24,785 nt of DNA. It comes from Fomitopsis serialis. Lineage: Eukaryota; Basidiomycota; Agaricomycetes; Polyporales; Fomitopsidaceae. Made by a program: the position numbers and the translations under genes. Position 1 is the stretch's first letter, and each line of letters begins with the position of its first letter. The stretch covers positions 1 through 24,785 of the forward strand of contig NW_025955492.1 of NCBI RefSeq assembly GCF_022376445.1. The letters are read 5' to 3'. Below, one piece after another: positions 18,242-24,785 of this stretch. Under the pieces are notes generated by a model that saw only the letters and a list, made by a program, of their open reading frames with translations, searched no databases and had not been told where the DNA came from.

Positions 18242-20806
18242 TTACTTCTTCTGCGTCAGTTCCCTGTGCATGTGGTCCACCCTGCTCGACGCGTTCAACA
18301 GAGCCTTCAGACTCGACGCGGTGATATCCGTATCTTTCGCGATCCCCCACGCGTTCAGTCTGACCGCGCTGCCATCTGCCTCGTACGCAAGCTCGACATA
18401 CGACGCAGCCTTCACGTCCGAGCCCTCGCCAATCGAGTGTTCCGCGTACTCGCGGATCGACATCTGTCCGTCGATATGCTCGTTCAGCGCAGCGATGGCC
18501 GCCGTTAACAGACCGTTGCCCTGCCCTGCGACCTTCGTCAGCCTCCCGTTGACGATGAACTCGCCCGTGAGCTCCTTGCGGCCGCTCTCGCCCAGGTTCT
18601 CCATCTTGAAACTCTGCATCGCGAACCGGCCGTCCTTGTCGGGAATGTCGTATACGTACGTCTCCTTGAATAGCTGAATGAGGTTTGAGTAAGACATCTG
18701 TCCACCCGTCTCGCGCGCGGCTCGCTGCACGACCTCGAAGAAGGATGCCTGCAAGCGACGGGGGAGCTCCAAAGACAGTTCGATCAGGATGACGGACGCG
18801 ATGTCTGCCTGGTTGGTCTTCGCGCTGTAGCCCACGCTCAATTGGAGTTCGGGCAGTGGTCGGTCGCCGATTGCGCTGTTCACCGCGCTGAGCACCGCGC
18901 GTAAGCCGGAGCCTGCGATATCCGAGTCGGCACCGACACCCCACCACGATTCAGTCGACTTGCGAATCTCCTTCACGTCACGGGCGAGGGGAACAAGTTC
19001 GACATAGGACGCAGCCTTGGTGTCCTGACCTTGCCCAATAGCATGCTCGGAGTATTCACGCAGGGAGAGGTCGATTTCCAAGTGTGTGCGGAGGGCATCC
19101 AACAGAGCTGATAGCGGGCCGTTACCATCTCCACGGATAACTCGCAGGACACCATCGACGGAAACAGTGCCGTCGAACTGGCGCCGCTCGTCTGCTGCTT
19201 CGTCGCCGCTCGGGAGGTCCGGCGACGACTCGGCCGAGATCCTGAATGACTTGAGCACCAACCTGCCCTCGTACGTCGACCCGCCGTAGTGGTACGTCTT
19301 CCTGAACGCCGTCGTGATGTCCTCCACCGTCATCTCCCGCGCCTCACGATCCGCAATCTCCTGGACGATGCTGTAGAACGAGATCTGCATCTTGCGCGGC
19401 ATGTCGAGGCCGAGGTGCTGCTGCACGAGGTACGCGATGCCGCCCTTGCCGCTCTGCGCGTTGACCCGGATGACCGCCTCGTAGTTGCAGCCGATGTCTG
19501 CGGGGTCGATGGGGAGGTACGGCAAATTCCAGTGCTGCGGTTCGCCCTTACGCTCCGCCTCGATCCACCGCGCCTTCTGGTGCTCGAAGCCTTTCTTGAT
19601 CGCGTCCTGATGCGAACCAGAGAAGGCGGTGAAAACGAGCTCGCCCGCATAGGGATGCCGAGGGTGCACTGGCAGGTCGTTGCACTGCGTAACGACGTCG
19701 ATGACGGTCTGGATGTCGCTGAAATCGAGGCCTGGGTTGATCCCTTGCGTGTACTGGTTCAAGGCGAGGTTCACGAGGTCGACGTTGCCGGTGCGCTCCC
19801 CATTGCCGAAGAGGCAACCCTCCACACGATCCGCGCCGGCGAGCATGGCAAGCTCTGCTGCCGCGATGCCCTGGCCTGCGTGCAACATCTCAGTCGGCTA
19901 GACTGGACAGAAAGAACCGGCCATACCTCGGTCATTGTGGGGGTGCAGACTGACATAGATCTTGTCCCGCTCAGAAATGTGACGGCAGAAGTACTCCACC
20001 TGATCGGCGTAGTGGTTCGGAGGTCCGATCTCAACCGTAGCAGGGAGGTTAAAGATAATTCTGTCCTCGAACGCAGAGCCTGCCCTGCCCCATGCCTTCT
20101 TCACCGCCTCACACACCTCCACCGCGAACTCCGGCTCCGTTTGTGAGAACGTCTCCGGGCTGTATTCGTATCTGAATATGGTTCCGTGCTTTTGCGTGCA
20201 CTCATCCGTGAGCTTCCGGATGATCTCGGTGTGCTTCACGGCCAGGGCGAGGGTTTCCTCCTTGGAGTTTCTGAATACGACCTCTCGGAAGAGACATGAG
20301 GTCGCGTTGTACATATGAATGATCGCACGCTTCGCCCCAGCGACGGAGTCGATTGTTCGGCGGATGAGATCTTCACGCGCAGGTGTTAGGACCTAGCAGC
20401 TCGAGCTCAACTCCCCTTCGCTCGCGCCCACCGGTGCACATGCACGACTCACCTGAACCCACACATCGTCCGGCACCTCCCCGCCTTCAATCAGTCCCCT
20501 CACAAAGTTGAAATCAGTGTCGCTGGCAGCGGGTACGCGATCTCGATCTCCTTGAAGCCGCACTTAAGCAGGGTCTGGAAGAAGAGCGTCTTCTGCGGGA
20601 TAGTCATCGGATTTGCGAGGGCCTGGTTGCCGTCGCGCAGGTCGGTCGACAGCCAGATGGCGGCTTCGTCGCGACTTTTGAGGGCCATTGACGGTCCGGG
20701 AGGTTGAGCGGGGTGTACGGCTTGTACTTTTGGGACGGATCGGCCCTGAGGGGGTCAGTCTGGGATAGTTGGCAACATCGCTGCAGATCACTCACAGCAT
20801 AGGCAT
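18242..20806 (-). CDS. LEU4: 2-isopropylmalate synthase with a duplicated C-terminal regulatory region
   Basis: Condenses acetyl-CoA with 2-oxoisovalerate, the committed step of leucine synthesis. Exons on the minus strand are 20806-20796, 20745-20453, 20392-19927 and 19875-18242; introns are 50, 60 and 51 nt. The start reads [14 protein letters not shown] across the first intron. Catalytic barrel motifs are [26 protein letters not shown] with the metal-binding His pair, [20 protein letters not shown] and [12 protein letters not shown]. The product is about 801 residues against roughly 600-620 in ascomycete enzymes. The extra length is a second copy of the region normally present once: residues about 402-593 and about 611-786 both contain LPR- or MPR-led helices, a KTYHY/KETYVY segment, [16 protein letters not shown] and KAASYVEL. 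Two single-base deletions break exon 2: GG at 20659-20660 and GGG at 20531-20533 each need one more G. Exons 3 and 4 are fully open. Confidence 0.92.
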
Positions 20807-21120
20807 GGTGAATGTCAGAAGGGTATTACCAGAAGAGATACGTATAGCTAAGACGGATGCAGCCGTCCATATAACAGCAGCAGCAGCAGGCAACACGAGT
20901 CATCGCGAAGTTGAGAACATAAGAACGGCCATTGACTCCGAGGCGCCCAAAATTGAGGCCAGATCTGAGATGCTTGTTGCGACAGGTGGTCGGACCTGGA
21001 TCGGACCCGGACATCGCTCGCTCTCTTCCAACTCCATTTGTAAGTTAGCTGCATTGCACTGATCCTACTACAGTAGGTACAAGAGAGGGTGCACAAGGCC
21101 TAACGGATGCAGAGTCCGGA
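20807..21120. other. Intergenic region with a short CAG tract
   Basis: This holds the promoter region of the minus-strand isopropylmalate synthase and the 3' flank of the metallophosphoesterase. A (CAG)4-5 tract lies at about 20875-20890. No clear TATA box or gene is seen. Confidence 0.5.
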
Positions 21121-22121
21121 CTAGTTCTTTAGGTCAACGATAACCCCTGACCGCCGTACGCAAGCGCAGCATTTACGCTGACCCGCCCGCATGGCAGTTC
21201 AGCACTCTCCTCGTGAAGAACAGCGCCATGCGACTCGTGTATATGGCCAAAGACATGCAGCCGGCACGGCCGTAGATCATCACTTGCTAACCGCCTAGCA
21301 AGGTCCTTGCAGCCAGCCGCAGTGCCTTTCCTGGTCTGGTTGAGGATGCCATACGGAGGGGTGTGCGTCAGCAAGATTTCCGTCTCCTCCGGTATCCGGG
21401 ATAGATCTCCCGCTTGCATTGTAGTCGTACTGAAACGCACCCCAGGAGTAACGGGGCGCAGCCTGTAGTGAATGTAGCACCATACGGCATACAGAGGTGG
21501 ATTGAACTCACCGGTGACCCATACACTTTCCGAGTTCGACCTACCGGTGTTGTTATTTCTGTTGACTCGTATTCCAAGTAGTGCATTCCTGCATTACGCA
21601 ATGCTTCGCTGCGTACTAGTCGTCGAGCAGCAATTGCGTCCTGGTGTGCAGTCACATTAGGAATCATGAGCCTGGTGCTCACACACCTTTGTCCTGATAG
21701 CCCCTCCCGCTCTATTCGCCCATACCCTCCTTCTTGCCAGTCCTCGTCTAGCACAGCTGAGCAATGATCAACCTCAGAGCAGCAGGCCACAGACATCACT
21801 CACGTCATGGTTTCCTGCAATCAGACTTCCCTGCGTCACATTAGAGCACGCTAACAAATAACAGACCGCCTTACACCTTCACAGGATGCGGGAGGGTCTT
21901 CAGCCAGTCCAAGGTGACTTGAGTCGCTTGAACGCTCCGCCGGCGCTCAGGTCACCCGCGTGTAGGAGCACATCGCCAGGTGGTACCTTATAGACATGGG
22001 AGTGGGTATCGGAGATGCATACAAAGCGTGTCCACGATGGTCCGGGATGAGGAGGCGGATCTTCGGAGTTGTACTTCACGTAGACGGTCGCTGACGATGA
22101 GGACATCGTCTGCTGTGTCAT
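21121..22121 (-). CDS. Calcineurin-like metallophosphoesterase (MPPED/UPF0046 type) with several apparent frameshifts
   Basis: Predicted metal-dependent phosphoesterase; substrate unknown. Exons on the minus strand are about 22121-21877, 21830-21804, 21756-21687, 21640-21512 and 21462-21121, with introns of 46-49 nt. Metal-site motifs appear in the family order: CISDTHSH (Asp38, His40), PPGDVLLHAGDLS (Asp57), AGNHD, LLTHTPPYG and VFGHIHESHG. The start at 22121 gives MTQQTMSSSSATVYVKY, fitting relatives; an upstream in-frame ATG lies at 22151. The frame breaks near 21915-21920 (before LDWLKTLPHPVK), at both ends of the third exon, around 21400-21425, and in the CCCC run at 21144-21147. With one more base there, the protein ends VIVDLKN at the stop 21121-21123; without it, a different stop follows GLSLT. 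All breaks can be repaired by added single bases, so this is either a pseudogene or a miscalled sequence. Confidence 0.85.
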
Positions 22122-22519
22122 TGTAGGCCTGCTCCCGTTCCGCACGAGCAAGTGTATGCGCTTTCAACCAGAGCCGCGGGAGAAAAGGTAACGCGTGTCT
22201 TTGAAGCAGAAGCCGTAGTGCGTAGCAGCAATGCAAGCTACAGTGATATGACAAGAGGTCGTAGTACCAGACAGACTGATGGCGCCTATATTCGTGACGC
22301 CATAGCGTACTGTACTGGGCGCCTCTGGGTCCGGCCGTTCGGATCCGGACTGAGTACTGTCAGTGTCACGGTCATGCATTCTATGCATGCTTACACTGTA
22401 TTTTTGACTGAGTTGAGTCGATTGCAATGAGCAGAGACGACTCTGTGCATCTACCGTGAACCGATGCATATATGTGATGAGTTATCCACTACAGGTACCA
22501 CAACCCCGCTAATGACATG
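22122..22519. other. Intergenic region between metallophosphoesterase and SDR
   Basis: No gene is supported. This is the upstream region of the metallophosphoesterase and the 3' flank of the SDR gene, both on the minus strand. The overlapping frames at 22152-22469 have no motifs. Confidence 0.5.
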
Positions 22520-23647
22520 CTAGTCCTTCTTTCTGAACTCCAGGTATGACCAGAACGACGCATTATCCTTGGGACTCATCACGCCGATAATAGATAGAAC
22601 GCGGTCCACCGCTTCTTCCGGAGTAAAAATTCTATGGTTCGTGAAAGTCTCCTCGAAGCGAACGAGTTGTCCCTCCACCTCCGCAAGGGCGGCATCATCC
22701 GCTAGTACGAACAGCCATGTCAGTGTAATTCATATGCCGTGTCGCTAGCTCACGCAAAACTCACGTTTCTCTGGGGTCGTCTTCGAGACATCGACAAGCC
22801 CGGGGCCAATGGCTACGACCGTGAATCCTTCTGGCTCGAGCAGCGCCGCATATTTGGTCATGACCAACTGCTCGGCACTCTTCGTGGCTCCGTACGCAGC
22901 CATGCTGTGGAGACGCAGCTTCCAGACAAACTCAGGTGTGCCGCCCTCGCTACCGATGATGGCGATCTTCTTTGTGGAGCCTTTTCGGAGGAGAGGAAGA
23001 AACGCATTGACGGAATGGATCGCACCCAGTACGTTGACTTTGAACTATGGCAGCGTTGATGTGAGCAAAGGGTTTGCGAAAAAGATAACATGGGTAAAAA
23101 TAGTCGTATGACTTACTGATTCTATGAACTCTGCGTCAAGCTTATCGTCGTCTTCGCTGTATTGAATTAATAACGCACTGACACTCAGATGTCAGAGGCA
23201 CAACCTACTAATTGGTGAGACCGCGGAAAATGTTTTCGCGCTCCATTCGGGCAGCGTTGTGGATGAGGACGTCCAGCGAGCCGCCCGTCGTTTCCGCAAC
23301 ATCCGCCGCAATAGCCTGAGGAGAATGATTTGTCCACTTAGCCGGTCTGCAGAGGAAGAAGGTCGTTTGTGTGCTACCTTCATGGATCTATGCTCGACGA
23401 CGTCTGCCTCCAGGACATGGATGTTGCCCGTTGTCGAACTTGCCACTAGCTCGTTAAGATGGGTCGAACCTGTTTTGTTTCGGACCGTCGCAAACACGAT
23501 ATTGTCCGCATTTGCGGCCTAAGAGTCGCCATTGTAGTCAGTACGGACCAAAAACCCCCGTTGACTAGGCTAGGACTGACGCACCAGCTGGCGTACGAGC
23601 TCAAGCCCGATACCTCGAGAGCCACCGATCACAACGTAAGAAGGCAT
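22520..23647 (-). CDS. Short-chain dehydrogenase/reductase, intact
   Basis: NAD(P)-dependent oxidoreductase of the classical SDR fold; substrate unknown. Exons on the minus strand are 23647-23585, 23518-23378, 23315-23209, 23156-23117, 23044-22765 and 22701-22520, with introns of 52-72 nt, all GT-AG. The product is 270 residues, usual for the family. MPSYVVIGGSRGIG gives the nucleotide-binding GG-SRGIG (residues 8-14). IHNAA (Asn88) is the structural NAG motif, Asn121 lies in KVNVLGA, and the catalytic Ser149 (IGSEGG), Tyr168 and Lys172 (YGATK) are present, followed by IGPG. No frame break is found, unlike the neighbouring metallophosphoesterase. No signal peptide or membrane segment is seen, so it is likely cytosolic. 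Confidence 0.92.
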
Positions 23648-24785
23648 CGCGGAAACGTGTGGATGGCAGAACTTCCAGTTGCTTTGCACAATGCAAGGTC
23701 AACGAGTGCAGGAATCGTCTCTATTTAACAGAGGAATCCGGCTCTGGGTGACGCCATATTCTCACGTCCTACTTGTCTGCCGACGCTACGCGCATACTTC
23801 GGTGGGACATGTGGGTTGGTGGTAGTAGCGCCTTCGTCGCGGCATGTAAGAGTTGTACTGGAGCGGTAGAACCCCGCCCGAGGAATGTCAACTCACTCAA
23901 GTACTTGGTCAAGAGACTCGAAACGCGACGCACCAAGTGACCGCATCAAGGAGATGATTGCAGATTAACCCAGAGGTGTCATTAACACAGTGCCAATTGA
24001 ACTTCATGGGCAACTGGTCCGTATGTGAACTGATGAGGACCAAGTACTGCCGGCCATGCCATTACTTTAGTCATCGCAAGTTGTTAGCTCCATTCCTGAC
24101 ATAAGTCTCAGTACAAGCAGGAATGACCACCCAGCGCTGCCAGTGACAGCCTAGCGCTCTGCGCTAATCCGAGGCATCATCCGAGTCGGAAAGTGACAAG
24201 TCCGAACGTCTCCAGGCCCCGGACGTACGGATATACGCACCCTGAGCCAGCCTGTTATACGCGGGATGGCGCGTTACGGTGAACGGCTCGGTAGTAGTCT
24301 CCCTGTGGCTTTCACTACGACGAAGATAGATGCGGAATCCTGTGGGGACCACCGCGATAGCATGGTTTCAGTGCATCTGTTCCGGAGATGCGATGGACAG
24401 TATTGGCTCACAAGGTGCGAAGGTAAACGGTGCCGTCTCCGAGTAGAAACATCAAGAATGTCGCGCTGCGTCACGTTAGGTCAGCTATACTCACGAGAAT
24501 ATACAGTACTATCGTACTCACACTGTGGCGGCCGTATACTTGCAGGGGTGAGCGTACCGCGAGCTAGCAAGAGCTTTCGGCGAGCAGTCGGGCAGACGAG
24601 CTTAGATACCATACAAGGAGTGGATCAAGCGTTGGTGGTACATTAGAGGCTGACACCGCTCACCAGTGCCATGCGGCAGTGTTATGAGACTATAGTAGCA
24701 GGATCATGGATGCCGCATGAGTCTGCACGCGATGAAGCCGTGGCATTACTTGACGATAACTGCTAGACCGAACAACATGCGTAAT
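23648..24785. other. Upstream of the SDR gene; no supportable gene
   Basis: The first part is the SDR promoter region. Frames at 24266-24646 plus and 24164-24474 minus overlap and carry no recognised motif or exon chain. I see no RNA gene. Confidence 0.5.

Noticed and set aside
19289..20146. 285-codon plus-strand open frame
   Set aside because: It lies wholly antisense to the conserved isopropylmalate synthase, is Arg/Leu/Val-rich with no motifs, and is explained by the codon bias of the opposite strand.
24164..24646. Gene at the right end of the window
   Set aside because: Overlapping short frames on both strands with no recognised motif or exon structure.

Overview
The window looks like nuclear DNA from a filamentous basidiomycete, probably an Agaricomycete and perhaps Polyporales. 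The evidence is multi-exon genes with 46-72 nt GT-AG introns, typical fungal versions of housekeeping enzymes, one TATA-type promoter, and no operons or Shine-Dalgarno sites. The genus cannot be fixed from the sequence alone.

Layout. (1) 621-2291, minus strand: NAD-dependent formate dehydrogenase with a mitochondrial-type leader. It is readable from end to end, but only if at least four missing single bases are allowed. (2) About 3.8-17.1 kb, plus strand: a head-to-tail array of multi-exon genes that I do not recognise. Four copies are clear paralogues (starts at 3987, 5545, 13729 and 14894). A longer, more diverged copy starts at 12024. A more distant possible member starts at 10307. Broken or weak copies lie near 7.5-8.0, 8.8-9.5 and 16.4-17.1 kb. 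The shared protein signature is an RYLEC-x-P-x-x-FA-x-PTP block followed by FAAILD-x-x-W, then a short second exon often containing a TWPP motif, then a helical LAAAA-x-DA block and a Ser/Pro/Thr-rich tail. Non-coding pieces of the array are duplicated too. (3) 18242-20806, minus strand: 2-isopropylmalate synthase, first enzyme of leucine synthesis, with what looks like a duplicated C-terminal regulatory region. (4) 21121-22121, minus strand: a calcineurin-like metallophosphoesterase of the MPPED/UPF0046 type, with several apparent frameshifts. (5) 22520-23647, minus strand: an intact six-exon short-chain dehydrogenase/reductase. I see no supportable gene after 23.65 kb.

The flanking enzymes are unrelated metabolic genes, all transcribed from the minus strand. 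The array sits between them on the opposite strand and looks like a local, fast-evolving expansion. No function can be assigned to it from sequence. The two main surprises are this orphan multigene array, with related inverted repeats upstream of at least two copies, and the enlarged, domain-duplicated isopropylmalate synthase. A major caution is that many otherwise well-conserved exons carry single-base deletions, often in homopolymers. This could be assembly error or real gene decay, and it must be settled before any of these genes is called a pseudogene.
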